A stretch of DNA of 21,962 bases from Candidatus Bathyarchaeota archaeon (GCA_003662715.1 QMYO01000005.1:1-21962), one strand, 5' to 3'. Shown: positions 8,301-16,004, counted from the first letter of the stretch. Made by a program: numbers and translations. Notes: a model not told the origin generated them from the letters alone.

Positions 8301-8912
8301 CTATTCAGCATTTTGCTTCTTTCGAGCAAGCCCAGATGCAATAATATGCGCTACTCTCAACGCCTCTGGAACATTGCTTCGTGTGGAGGTGCTTTTCAGA
8401 ATCTTTTCAGCATCCTTCTCCGAGACCCCCGCAATCTGCATGTAAACTGGTTCTTCACCCTCTCGAGTATACACTTCAACTATTTTTCCAGCGTTTTCCA
8501 TCGCTTTCCATCGTCTTTCAGCTTCAGGCAAGTTTTCAAGAGCCGCCTTTATTTCTTCGAAGTTAGGTTTGTCTCGAGTAACTGCTATGACAGGCAACCC
8601 AATCATTTTGAAAAGTTTTTTAATATCCACCACGTTAAAACCAGCCAAAGTGACGCCGTTTAACACAACCACTCTAAGCTGGTCGTAGTGCGGTGAACGC
8701 TTTATCATAGCCGCTATTTTTTCAGTTGCGTCAGTTCCATCAACCTCAACTTCTGTTCGCATAACCCCGTCAAGCCAGTATCCCCCTCGATAAACAACTC
8801 CAACAACATCAACCATCCCCTTAGTGTGAGGAACAAAAACTCCATCATCAACACCTAACACTCTTATCTCAGGTTTCACGGAGCGAAACCTCACGGTCTT
8901 CTCGCTACTCAT
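8301..8912 (-). CDS. DUF99 family protein (UPF0215)
   Basis: This protein of about 203 residues matches the archaeal DUF99 family, which is structurally related to endonuclease V and has no settled function. Visible family features are VLGVDDGVF near the N-terminus, a YRGGYWLDG block, VVLNGVTLAGFN in the middle and PEALRVAHIIASG at the C-terminus. The acidic pair in GVDDG matches the position of the first catalytic Asp of endonuclease V, but activity is not shown by the sequence. ATG 8912 overlaps the stop of the upstream RNase III-like gene by eight bases (ATGAGTAG). A GTG at 8921 would add three residues. It is the last gene of the csl4-rpo11 group. Confidence 0.8.
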   Translation of the reverse strand: MSSEKTVRFRSVKPEIRVLGVDDGVFVPHTKGMVDVVGVVYRGGYWLDGVMRTEVEVDGTDATEKIAAMIKRSPHYDQLRVVVLNGVTLAGFNVVDIKKLFKMIGLPVIAVTRDKPNFEEIKAALENLPEAERRWKAMENAGKIVEVYTREGEEPVYMQIAGVSEKDAEKILKSTSTRSNVPEALRVAHIIASGLARKKQNAE

Positions 8913-9306
8913 AGGTTGCACCGAGTCTTTTCCCTATCTCCCGCAACAATTGAGTTAACGCTTCAGCAAGGTCTTCACTTCTACCCATAATTCTTAAGCA
9001 GTCCTCAAAACCTACGACATCTCGTAACCAAGCATATACTATTAATGCTTCAGCAGCATCCCCCTGCGCATGACGGTCAATTCTCCCAGGCAACATTTTT
9101 CTCAAACCAGACTTCCTTACAGCCTCAGCTAAGATTCTATTATTCACTTTGACGCCCACTGGTTTCCGAAGTTTTCGTGATAATGCCAAAGAGTGAACAA
9201 AATTTACATACATGTCGCCGAGTCCAGCCAAATCCTTATCGAGCAACACCTCCTGAAGACTCTTGTATTTTTTTAAGAATTGACCCGCCCCTATTTTTGC
9301 TGCCAT
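8905..9306 (-). CDS. RNase III-like protein (archaeal Ribonucleas_3_2 type)
   Basis: This 133-residue protein resembles the archaeal RNase III-like family. GLGDMYVNF (29-36) corresponds to the FLGDAVL helix of RNase III, and QGDAAEALIVYAW (81-93) corresponds to the second catalytic helix. D31, D83 and E86 fill three of the four usual metal-binding positions. The first Glu, four residues before D31, is A27 here. There is no double-stranded RNA-binding domain. The gene overlaps rpo11 upstream by 16 bases and DUF99 downstream by eight, so the three are translated from one mRNA. Location beside csl4 suggests RNA processing. Whether it cuts RNA is open. Confidence 0.7.
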   Translation of the reverse strand: MAAKIGAGQFLKKYKSLQEVLLDKDLAGLGDMYVNFVHSLALSRKLRKPVGVKVNNRILAEAVRKSGLRKMLPGRIDRHAQGDAAEALIVYAWLRDVVGFEDCLRIMGRSEDLAEALTQLLREIGKRLGATYE

Positions 9307-9584
9307 TGCTTTAACGCTCTCTCAAAGGATTTCTTGAACTCCTTGTTTTGGCTCTGCACTTTCTTCGCCGCATCTATCAACGCAGCCTCTGGCTTTCGCT
9401 TTCCTTTGGTATGAACATAAACCGTTGGGTTAGAAATAAGAGGATGTTCTATGTTATAACCAGCCATCTCAATAGTCTCGTCTTCCAAAAGAGCCTTCTG
9501 TAACAAGTTGCAAAAAGTGTGACCTTCACCCTCGATTTCTATTTTTAACTCATTAGAAGTTTTCTTCAAAACCTTGATTTCCAC
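9291..9584 (-). CDS. rpo11: DNA-directed RNA polymerase subunit Rpo11 (L)
   Basis: This 97-residue subunit, the archaeal counterpart of Rpb11 and of part of bacterial alpha, dimerises with Rpo3 to start RNA polymerase assembly. The signature is GEGHTFCNLLQKALLEDE followed by GYNIEHPLISNPTVYVHT, which covers most of the conserved dimer motif. The C-terminal helix (DAAKKVQ through KQWQQK) is intact. The start is GTG at 9584, with GGAGGG (9591-9596, minus) six bases upstream, a strong ribosome binding site. It follows csl4 by 14 bases; the csl4-rpo11 pairing recurs in archaea. Confidence 0.95.
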   Translation of the reverse strand: MEIKVLKKTSNELKIEIEGEGHTFCNLLQKALLEDETIEMAGYNIEHPLISNPTVYVHTKGKRKPEAALIDAAKKVQSQNKEFKKSFERALKQWQQK

Positions 9585-9598
9585 CTTTTTCCCTCCAA

Positions 9599-10174
9599 CT
9601 AAATCTCCGCTTTACCATAATCGGACGCAACTTTTCGCTTTTCAATTTTACCACAACGAGGACATCGCATTCTTTGTCCCATTAAAGGCAAAAGATGTCC
9701 GCATCTGGAGCAGAAGGCATAGACAACACCGAGATTTTTATCCGCAGTCGACAGATGGAATACCCTGTTTGTATCACTAATCACCTTAGCCCGCATTAAA
9801 TCACCTCTTTTGCACACCTCAAACATGTTCTCAACGAAACCTGGACTTACATCCGAAATATGTAGGACACCGCTAAAGAAGCCAGCTATCGTAGTTTTCC
9901 CAACTTTTGATATACGAAGAATAGCCGTTTTACTCTGTACATCCAATACTTGACCAAAAACGATACTGCCTACCTTCGGAACAGCCACCACACGAACCAT
10001 TGGATACACTGAAACTTTTTTATTTAACATATCTATAAGTGTGCGTCCAGTAATTTCAGAATATACAATACCTTGCTCAGCATATGTTCCAGAGCCAGGT
10101 GAAAACTCTTCAATCACCCCAAGTCGTTCTCCTGGCGTAACGAATTGCCCGCTTTTTGTTCTTGATTCAGACAT
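9599..10174 (-). CDS. csl4: Exosome RNA-binding subunit Csl4
   Basis: Csl4 forms part of the RNA-binding cap of the archaeal exosome, which degrades or tails RNA 3'-5'. This 191-residue protein shows the three usual parts: an N-terminal domain (VTPGERLGVIEEFSPGSGTY, 12-31), an S1 RNA-binding domain (VGSIVFGQV to FHLSTADKNLGV, about 68-150) with HISDVS at 105-110, and a C-terminal zinc ribbon with C155, C158, C171 and C174. The length is normal. It heads a minus-strand operon with rpo11, the RNase III-like gene and DUF99, and has a TATA box placed for a leaderless message. Confidence 0.95.
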   Translation of the reverse strand: MSESRTKSGQFVTPGERLGVIEEFSPGSGTYAEQGIVYSEITGRTLIDMLNKKVSVYPMVRVVAVPKVGSIVFGQVLDVQSKTAILRISKVGKTTIAGFFSGVLHISDVSPGFVENMFEVCKRGDLMRAKVISDTNRVFHLSTADKNLGVVYAFCSRCGHLLPLMGQRMRCPRCGKIEKRKVASDYGKAEI

Positions 10175-10192
10175 GTTTCACATCTTCTATTT

Positions 10193-10200
10193 GATATAAG
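10193..10200 (-). promoter_or_regulatory. TATA box of the csl4-rpo11 operon
   Basis: CTTATATC on the minus strand is centred about 22 bases before the ATG at 10174. Transcription should start at or very near the start codon, giving a leaderless operon mRNA. Genes further along the operon instead have ribosome binding sites, for example GGAGGG before rpo11. Confidence 0.5.
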
Positions 10201-10354
10201 TTAATCTTCAGCACATCCTTTTCTTTCTGTTGAAACTTCTATCTCCATGGGTAAGTTGCTTGTAACCTTTCCTCTAAGCTTCTCAATAAACCTTTTGATA
10301 CAGCTGCTTCAAATAACCATATCATTTCCCGTTTCAAACCATTCAATTATTGAC

Positions 10355-10735
10355 TTAAATAACTTTGATAGGTTTAGGTTCTGAAGACCAAATGCCATGC
10401 AAATTGCATCTCTCCACAGCAATCAAAGGATGCCCATGTTTCAGCATCACTACCATCTTTACTTTCGGGTCGCTGAACTCAGGGGTAAACTCGGCTCTTC
10501 CTAAAAATGTGTTGCCAGAGTAGAGTTCAACCCACTGGATGAAGTGGCCTAATGTATTAGGATGTTTCATGTATTTTCCCACCTCAACTGTAACTTCGAA
10601 CGGTTCTCCTTTATTCACCTTTTCTGGCGCGTCAATGACTGGAGTGTGTTTCTTCTCAAGGTCTGTCATGTTTTCCTTATCTTTCACGGTGTTTACTCCG
10701 CAGAAAATATCGCCTTCACATGTATACTTATACAT
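10355..10735 (-). CDS. Superoxide reductase (one-iron, neelaredoxin type)
   Basis: This 126-residue enzyme reduces superoxide to hydrogen peroxide, the typical defence of anaerobes, using electrons from rubredoxin or a similar carrier. The single iron site is complete: H30 in EKKHTP, H58 and H64 in KHPNTLGHF, and C110 and H113 in CNLHG. E27 with K28 and K29 provides the charged EK pair seen before the first ligand. The N-terminal residues 1-23 (with C6 and C12) lack the CxxC-type rubredoxin-like domain of two-iron desulfoferrodoxins. Its promoter and ribosome binding site are clear. It stands alone on the minus strand. Confidence 0.95.
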   Translation of the reverse strand: MYKYTCEGDIFCGVNTVKDKENMTDLEKKHTPVIDAPEKVNKGEPFEVTVEVGKYMKHPNTLGHFIQWVELYSGNTFLGRAEFTPEFSDPKVKMVVMLKHGHPLIAVERCNLHGIWSSEPKPIKVI

Positions 10736-10740
10736 CTATT

Positions 10741-10747
10741 CACCTCC
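10741..10747 (-). promoter_or_regulatory. Strong ribosome binding site of superoxide reductase
   Basis: GGAGGTG on the minus strand sits five bases before the ATG at 10735. It fixes the start codon and contrasts with the leaderless starts of several neighbours. Confidence 0.7.
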
Positions 10748-10794
10748 CCTCTCTTTTATTATAATGCCATTCTTTATCAACTATTTCGTGGTCC

Positions 10795-10802
10795 TTTATA
10801 TA
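10795..10802 (-). promoter_or_regulatory. TATA box of superoxide reductase
   Basis: TATATAAA on the minus strand predicts transcription start near 10772 and a leader of about 37 bases that contains the ribosome binding site. The element abuts the stop codon of the small ORF that ends at 10803. Confidence 0.6.
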
Positions 10803-10982
10803 TTATGTAAAATACCAAGGCTCTCTAGAAGTTTCATCCAAGCCCATACTTAGGTTCAGTTCTTGCATGTGCCTCCGCATGATGAAAACCGATTCCCCTT
10901 TGCTTATGCGCTGAAGCACCTCTTTAAAATCGATTTCTGCAACTTGAAAAACTTCAACGCTCGGGTATTCATCATTTTTCAA
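10803..10982 (-). CDS. Possible 59-residue protein, unknown function
   Basis: A frame from TTG 10982 to a stop at 10803-10805 encodes 59 residues. It was missed by a 60-residue cutoff and lacks an ATG. Its composition is coding-like for this genome: acidic and basic residues alternate with hydrophobic ones in [20 protein letters not shown] and GESVFIMRR, a beta strand then helix then strand pattern, and it ends with REPWYFT. I do not recognise the family. An ACATAT element near 11013 (minus) would place transcription start near 10986 and a leaderless TTG start. The frame is open a further 13 codons upstream, so it may instead be the C-terminal remnant of a longer gene. It lies back to back with the Lrp remnant. 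Confidence 0.4.
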   Translation of the reverse strand: MKNDEYPSVEVFQVAEIDFKEVLQRISKGESVFIMRRHMQELNLSMGLDETSREPWYFT

Positions 10983-11158
10983 GAATAGCAGTTGAAATTC
11001 CAGAGACCAGATATGTGGCTACTTCCACTGGGGACCATATGATTATGACTGAGATATGGACAAGAGATGGAAGAGAACTCACGAAATTGATATCCAACCG
11101 TATAGGAAATATAAAAGGCATTAAGAAAAATTGTCTCGCCATCATCCTTGAGAATTGA
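10983..11158 (+). pseudogene. Lrp/AsnC C-terminal domain remnant
   Basis: The plus-strand frame ending at TGA 11156-11158 encodes a peptide with the order of an Lrp/AsnC ligand-binding (RAM/AsnC_trans_reg) domain: [33 protein letters not shown], then [18 protein letters not shown]. In intact regulators these segments form the second strand, the second helix and the last strand. The N-terminal helix-turn-helix and first strand are missing. The frame is open back to 10928, but residues before about 10983 do not look like Lrp, and no start codon with a promoter fits. It is best read as a broken regulator gene. A stand-alone RAM-domain protein is less likely because the fold is truncated. Confidence 0.6.
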
Positions 11159-11177
11159 AAGAATAGCTTCATCGTCA

Positions 11178-11870
11178 TCATTTAGCTGTTCCTTTAATTA
11201 TGTACAAATCAACAATAAATTCATGTTTCCGCTTTCTGTGAAAATCAAACATATACGGAATAGTCATCAACATGGCATACACAGCCTCAATTTTTCCACC
11301 ACGCTTCTCAATGAACCTTTTCAAAAAAGGTGAGGGTGGAACTGGTAAGAATCTGGTCCCGCTTCCTCTCAACTTTTTAATGAAATCTCGATTGCTCTCT
11401 CCACTCTTATGAAGAGAGTAAATTCTATGACCCAGCGCTAGGGACTTCTCTAAAAACTTTCGATCTGCACCTTTTCTCTGCACGCCAAAGGGAGGATTCT
11501 GCAGAACCGTGTCAAAAGAACCGTGAATAGCATCAACATCCGCCAAGACCCAATGTGTCTTCTCTTTCACATTCATTTTTTCCGCATTTTTGTACGCTGT
11601 CTTTATTGCCACCCGATCAATATCTACGCCAAACGTTTCTTTTGCTCCGATAAGGACAGAGCCAATTGCGAGTCTTCCTGTGCCGCATCCTAGGTCCACT
11701 ATTGTCTTATCAATGATGTCGTTGTTGGTGTAGGCGGCTATGTATAGGATTTCCGCTGCAGTTTCTGGAGGAATTGTGTATTGTTCTAGATAGGCTTTAG
11801 GCGTTGGGTGAGGCTCTATCTTTGAGATCGCCTTTTCTAGGTCTAGCTTTCGAACCAGCCTTTTCTGCAT
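11178..11870 (-). CDS. METTL5-like adenine-N6 methyltransferase
   Basis: This 230-residue SAM-dependent methyltransferase has DLGCGTG at 59-65 (SAM binding), GVDID at 81-85 and the NPPFG catalytic motif at 125-129 typical of adenine-N6 enzymes. The EQYTIPPETAAEILYIA block before the SAM motif is characteristic of METTL5-like archaeal and eukaryotic proteins. In eukaryotes METTL5 methylates an adenine in the small-subunit rRNA decoding region. An rRNA target is therefore plausible here, by homology. The start overlaps the 3' end of dph2 by 28 bases, so the two are translationally coupled. Confidence 0.85.
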   Translation of the reverse strand: MQKRLVRKLDLEKAISKIEPHPTPKAYLEQYTIPPETAAEILYIAAYTNNDIIDKTIVDLGCGTGRLAIGSVLIGAKETFGVDIDRVAIKTAYKNAEKMNVKEKTHWVLADVDAIHGSFDTVLQNPPFGVQRKGADRKFLEKSLALGHRIYSLHKSGESNRDFIKKLRGSGTRFLPVPPSPFLKRFIEKRGGKIEAVYAMLMTIPYMFDFHRKRKHEFIVDLYIIKGTAK

Positions 11871-12850
11871 AATTCTTCCCAGTTCATCTCCCCCAACACA
11901 ACAAGCGCTTCGTTTAGTGTGAGAACAGGTTTAAGAAATTTTGATGCTTCGTCCAGTGCCACTCGAGGGCAAGCGGTGTTAACAAACGCTTCTATGTCAG
12001 GGAACTGCATTAGAGCATTCGGAGTGATTTCCCTCGCCGCGAGTAATGTTGCGTTTCTCCCGTTTTTCTCCAGTTTTTTCTTTATCTTTATGGCGGCATC
12101 TAATCTTTTTTGCCCAGTCTTTAAGCCAACTAGCACTCCAAAGCTTTTCGCTTTCTCTGCTTCACAAATGCTTGCCCATCGTTGTCGAATTATCTTCTGA
12201 GCCTCCTTCTCAATAGAATATGCTCTTTTTTCAAAGGGATCAGCGACGATCGTCGGTTTTGCGGTGGCTAAAGTTGCACCTATAGCGTGAAATCTGCCGC
12301 CTCCAACGAAAAGAAACGCTTCAACATCTTTTGACACGGATTTAGCGTTGCTGTAGTCACAGCCAGTTACTTGTCCAGCATATTTCAGTCGTCCCATGTC
12401 TCCAATTGCAACCGTTTTTCCAGCCTTGAGGAGCAACTCTTTAGTTTCATCGAGTAGGTGGACGTGTTGTATGGTTGTTATTAATCCGATATTGCTCCAG
12501 CATTTGAGGAGAGAAACTGCTTTCTTCACTGCTTCTTTAATATCGACTTTTGCCTCTGCTTCGATGTAAACTGTTGGCACTTGTTCTTGTTTAACCATCT
12601 CGGTGTGACCATAATGTACAATTAGATCAGCGTCTAAGCTTTTGGCGTCAAATGTGGCTAAGTCGCATGCTCCATAGCATGGGTCAGCGGAGACCACAGC
12701 TAATGCACCAGCCTTTTCAGCAATAGATGCCAAGTGAGATCCCTCTTTTTTTAATCCTTCAGGGAGTTGTATGAGAACTCGTTTGGCTCTGCGTTTGCTT
12801 ATCTCTTCTTTGAGTCTTTTCTCTTCGAGGTTAAATGTCGTGGCTTTCAT
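11843..12850 (-). CDS. dph2: Diphthamide biosynthesis enzyme Dph2
   Basis: Archaeal Dph2 is a homodimeric radical-SAM-type enzyme that attaches the 3-amino-3-carboxypropyl group of SAM to a histidine of elongation factor 2, the first step of diphthamide synthesis. The 335-residue protein has the three cluster-binding cysteines in their usual blocks: C58 in DPCYGACD, C164 in VTGCDYSN and C294 in NTACPRV. C62 is a fourth cysteine near the first. IQLPEGL at 27-33 and GGGRFHAIG at 183-191 are also conserved. Length is typical. Its TATA-like box suggests a leaderless start at ATG 12850. It is followed, with overlap, by the METTL5-like gene. Confidence 0.95.
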   Translation of the reverse strand: MKATTFNLEEKRLKEEISKRRAKRVLIQLPEGLKKEGSHLASIAEKAGALAVVSADPCYGACDLATFDAKSLDADLIVHYGHTEMVKQEQVPTVYIEAEAKVDIKEAVKKAVSLLKCWSNIGLITTIQHVHLLDETKELLLKAGKTVAIGDMGRLKYAGQVTGCDYSNAKSVSKDVEAFLFVGGGRFHAIGATLATAKPTIVADPFEKRAYSIEKEAQKIIRQRWASICEAEKAKSFGVLVGLKTGQKRLDAAIKIKKKLEKNGRNATLLAAREITPNALMQFPDIEAFVNTACPRVALDEASKFLKPVLTLNEALVVLGEMNWEELCRKGWFES

Positions 12851-12869
12851 TTAGTTTTACCAAATGTGA

Positions 12870-12876
12870 CTTAAAC
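12870..12876 (-). promoter_or_regulatory. TATA-like box of dph2
   Basis: GTTTAAG on the minus strand is centred 23 bases before the ATG at 12850, so the start site falls at the start codon. The 56-base gap to the PEP synthase stop holds nothing else visible. Confidence 0.45.
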
Positions 12877-12906
12877 AAATAATGATTAGTTGCTTAACAA
12901 AGGATT

Positions 12907-15375
12907 TTAGCTAATGGATTCATCCCACTCTGAAGCCCAACCTAGCTTAGAGCCTTTCGCTTCGTGAGATTTAACATGTTCCCGCGCTTCAGCCAGCTGT
13001 TCGAGCATCATTTTCCGCTCAAGACTCGCTACTAGCTGCCTTGTTTTAATAACAGCATCTGCATTCACGGATATACTATCGATGCCGCAGCGAACGAGAA
13101 ACTCTGTGAAGTCAGGCAGATTGGATGGACCTTCCCCACAAATGGAAACGGTGCAACCGTGCTTATGAGCCACTTTAATTAAGTGAGCAATTATCCGTTT
13201 GACAGCAGGGTCCCGCTCGTCAAAGTATCCCATTGACCCAAGACGTTCTGAGTCGCGGTCAATCATTAGGATGCCTTGCGTCATGTCGTTGGAGCCTATG
13301 GAGAAGCCGTCGCAAAGTTTTGAAAATTCATCTGCCATTATTGCGATGGCTGGGGTTTCAGCCATAAACCATACTTTGAAGTCTCTGGATTTTTCAAGGC
13401 CTTCTTCTTTCATGATTTTTAGGCATTTTTCTGCTTCCCATGTAGTTCTAATTACTGGCAGCATAACCCACACGTTTTTCAGTTTCCATTCTTCTCTACA
13501 CTTTTTGATTGCTTTGCATTCCAGTCTGAACGCCTCTTCGTACCATTCGCTTATGTATCTGCTTGCTCCTCGCCAGCCAAGCATTGGGTTTGCCTCAACT
13601 ATCTCGTATTTCTCTCCACCCTTTAGGTCTCTGTACTCATTAGTTTTGAAGTCGCTGAACCTTACAACAACGGGGCGGGGCTGTATTGCCCTCGCAACTG
13701 TGGCAATTCCATCTGCCAGTTTATCTACAAATTTGTTGCCTTGTCCTATCTCGAGAAGATAAAGCGGATGTTCTCCTATGTAGCTGGCTAGAATGAACTC
13801 GATGCGCATAAGCCCTATTCCATCGAAGGGCAAGTCCTTGTACTGCTCAATCATGTCGGGAACGCCAAGGTTGAGGAGGATTTTTGTAGCGGTTACAGGA
13901 GCGGATGCAAGCTGAACTGAACCAGTTGCAGTTGGTGTTGGGGCAGTAGGCTTCATGTACTCAAGAGCTCCTTCATACACTACACCACTTCGCGCATCTA
14001 CGGTATATTCTTTGCCAGTAACTAGCATTTTTGTGCCATTTTCGGTTCCAACAATGCAGGGGATGCCTAATTCGCGGCTCACAATGGCAGCATGACAGGT
14101 TATGCCTCCCTTATCCGTGACTATGGCTCCAGACAGCCTCATGAACGGCACGTAGTCTGGATTGGTCATTGTAGTCACCAAGATGTCTCCTTTTTTCATG
14201 AGTGTTGATGCATCTTCAGGTGTTAAAACGACCTTTGCTGTACCAATTACCGTGTCTCTTTTGCCAGCCGCTATGCCTTTAACAACGACCTTTAACTCTG
14301 CTGGTCCAGTGGCTGGAGTAGATGGCTTCGGCGCTTCGATTTCAGATGGCACCTTCTTTACACTCCACACGGTTTCGGGTCTAGACTGTACAATGAAAAT
14401 GTTTTCTGGGAAGGGAAGGTCCTTGTCAATTGCCCACTCGATGTCTTGAGGCTGTCCGCCGTAGAGCTTCTCTACGCGCTTAGCGAGTTCACCGAGTTTA
14501 GCGATTTCTTCGTCGGTTAGGCATGGTTGTTCCTGTCGTTTAGGTGGTACATCAGCATGTATAGTTTTGCCAGTTTTTGGGTCTCGAATGTACTCAACTG
14601 TTTTTTTCTGAATCTTTTTCTCAATAACCTTCAGAGTCTCTTTGTCCAGAATGTAATCGTCTGGAGTGACAGCGCCGGAAACAACCGATTCGCCTAGTCC
14701 CCAGTTGCCTTCAATAACTATTTGGTTTGGTTCTCCGGTTACAGGATTTATGGTGAACATGACACCTGCTGCTTTGGCGTTAACCATTTTTTGTACGCCT
14801 ACACTGATGAGAACTTGTTCGTGTTTGAAGCCCTTCCGGGTTCGGTAGAAAATGGCTCTAGGCGTGAACAGGCTTGACCAGCATCGTATCGTCTTCTGAA
14901 CAAGGTCATCAGCTCCCCTAACGTTTAGGTAAGTTTCTTGCTGTCCCGCAAAGGAGGCGCCTGGTAGGTCTTCGGCTGTGGCGCTAGAGCGTACAGCTAC
15001 GAGCACGTTAGTTAATTTTGTTTTTTTGCTGAGTTTTTTGTAGGCTTTTTTGATGGCTTCCTCGATTTCGTTTGGCATGGGGGTTGTTTCAATTATTTTA
15101 CGAACTTTTCTAGATGCCTCCTCAAATTGGCTGGGAGTTTCAACGTCGGTAACGGTTTCCTCAATTGTTTTGTATATTTTTTCGGCGATGCCAGTTTCTG
15201 TAATGAATTTCTTGTAAGCTTGAGCGGTCACTGCGAATCCGGGGGGAACAGGTATTTTTGCTTGAAGCATTTCACCTAGATTTGCAACTTTGCCGCCGAC
15301 GATGGGAACGTCTTCTTTTCCTATGTCTTCGAACCAGACTATAAGTTTCTCTTTTGATGATGAACTTTTTCCCAA
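12907..15375 (-). CDS. ppsA: Phosphoenolpyruvate synthase
   Basis: It converts pyruvate, ATP and water to PEP, AMP and phosphate, the entry to gluconeogenesis in many archaea, and may run in reverse in some. The 822-residue protein has the three expected parts. An N-terminal ATP-grasp domain contains VGGKVANLGEM and VAVRSSATAEDLPGASFAGQQ-type blocks. A swivelling phosphohistidine domain has GGITCHAA with H428. A C-terminal PEP/pyruvate barrel has GLMRIEF, NDMTQ and SICGEG with the catalytic C746. Two Pro/Thr/Ala-rich linkers, about 348-361 and 475-492, flank the phosphohistidine domain. The start is TTG 15375, supported by GGAGGT (15384-15389, minus) eight bases upstream. It follows rpl10e by 16 bases. 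Confidence 0.97.
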   Translation of the reverse strand: MGKSSSSKEKLIVWFEDIGKEDVPIVGGKVANLGEMLQAKIPVPPGFAVTAQAYKKFITETGIAEKIYKTIEETVTDVETPSQFEEASRKVRKIIETTPMPNEIEEAIKKAYKKLSKKTKLTNVLVAVRSSATAEDLPGASFAGQQETYLNVRGADDLVQKTIRCWSSLFTPRAIFYRTRKGFKHEQVLISVGVQKMVNAKAAGVMFTINPVTGEPNQIVIEGNWGLGESVVSGAVTPDDYILDKETLKVIEKKIQKKTVEYIRDPKTGKTIHADVPPKRQEQPCLTDEEIAKLGELAKRVEKLYGGQPQDIEWAIDKDLPFPENIFIVQSRPETVWSVKKVPSEIEAPKPSTPATGPAELKVVVKGIAAGKRDTVIGTAKVVLTPEDASTLMKKGDILVTTMTNPDYVPFMRLSGAIVTDKGGITCHAAIVSRELGIPCIVGTENGTKMLVTGKEYTVDARSGVVYEGALEYMKPTAPTPTATGSVQLASAPVTATKILLNLGVPDMIEQYKDLPFDGIGLMRIEFILASYIGEHPLYLLEIGQGNKFVDKLADGIATVARAIQPRPVVVRFSDFKTNEYRDLKGGEKYEIVEANPMLGWRGASRYISEWYEEAFRLECKAIKKCREEWKLKNVWVMLPVIRTTWEAEKCLKIMKEEGLEKSRDFKVWFMAETPAIAIMADEFSKLCDGFSIGSNDMTQGILMIDRDSERLGSMGYFDERDPAVKRIIAHLIKVAHKHGCTVSICGEGPSNLPDFTEFLVRCGIDSISVNADAVIKTRQLVASLERKMMLEQLAEAREHVKSHEAKGSKLGWASEWDESIS

Positions 15376-15383
15376 CGAGATTT

Positions 15384-15389
15384 ACCTCC
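15384..15389 (-). promoter_or_regulatory. Ribosome binding site deciding the TTG start of ppsA
   Basis: GGAGGT on the minus strand is eight bases before TTG 15375. The next in-frame ATG is far inside the conserved ATP-grasp domain, so the TTG start is well supported. Confidence 0.65.
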
Positions 15390-15391
15390 AA

Positions 15392-15892
15392 TTAATCCGC
15401 CGTTTTCTCAACAACTATTCGACAAGTTATGGGCAGTTTAGCTCCTCCTCGTCTTAACGCTTCCTTAGCCGCTTCAATACCATCTTCATTCACGTTGGCG
15501 GTCATGATGGTTTGATTTGATTTTACTCGTGCAGCGGTTCCTATTGGTTTGCCAAAAGCATGTTTCATCCCATCCTGTAGTCGATCTGCGTGTGCTCCGA
15601 AAATCATTTTGTTTTCTCGAAGCACAGCGTGGGGATATGGTAAAATCCGTAAACAGTAATTATTGGTTCCTAATTTGCCGGAGAGAACTTGATTTGCTGC
15701 TATGCGTGCCGCTTCTAGGGCGTTGTGGCGGATTTGTGCCTCTTTGCGGGCTATCAGAAACGCTTGGTACTCAAATTTAGCTGTGGAGTCGCCCATGGTG
15801 AACTTTGTTATTCTTGGTTGAGGAGAGCCACGAATATACTTTTTTCTAGTGTAAGGCTGCCCTTTTACTCTTCGATAGTTGCGTGCTTTCAC
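15392..15892 (-). CDS. rpl10e: Ribosomal protein L10e (uL16)
   Basis: This large-subunit ribosomal protein binds near the tRNA channel and A/P sites. The conserved body is visible: ARNYRRVKGQPYTRKKYI, ITKFTMGD, RHNALEAARIAANQVL, LRILPYPHAVLRENKM, FGAHADRLQDGM and FGKPIGTAARV. The frame is open to an ATG at 16039, but that adds 49 unconserved residues and overlaps the upstream gene. GTG 15892 matches the family's N-terminus and lies about 36 bases after a TATA box, so it is chosen (166 residues). AAGGG (minus, about 15898-15902) may be its ribosome binding site. ppsA follows by 16 bases and probably shares the transcript. Confidence 0.95.
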   Translation of the reverse strand: MKARNYRRVKGQPYTRKKYIRGSPQPRITKFTMGDSTAKFEYQAFLIARKEAQIRHNALEAARIAANQVLSGKLGTNNYCLRILPYPHAVLRENKMIFGAHADRLQDGMKHAFGKPIGTAARVKSNQTIMTANVNEDGIEAAKEALRRGGAKLPITCRIVVEKTAD

Positions 15893-15921
15893 GGCGTTTC
15901 CCTTCTTCAGCTTTGTACGCT

Positions 15922-15933
15922 GAATATTTAAAG
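15922..15933 (-). promoter_or_regulatory. TATA box of rpl10e-ppsA
   Basis: CTTTAAATATTC on the minus strand is centred about 36 bases before GTG 15892, predicting a start near 15901 and a leader of roughly ten bases. A start codon at 16039 would lie far upstream of it. Confidence 0.5.
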
Positions 15934-16004
15934 AATATGCTAATGCTCGGTTTATTAAAAGTATGGATTTACGTTCTAGAATGTTCTTATGCTTCATTAA
16001 CGGA

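Noticed and set aside
10309..10311. In-frame TGA as a selenocysteine codon
   Set aside because: No conserved selenoprotein family context, no visible SECIS-like hairpin and no ATG-started frame; a decayed gene or chance is simpler.
10972..11181. Minus-strand 69-residue hydrophobic frame
   Set aside because: It is antisense to the Lrp remnant. Its apparent membrane character comes from reading that coding sequence backwards.
13199..13762. 187-residue plus-strand frame opposite PEP synthase
   Set aside because: It is antisense to conserved PEP synthase motifs, is Ser-rich and low in charge, and is a codon-bias shadow.
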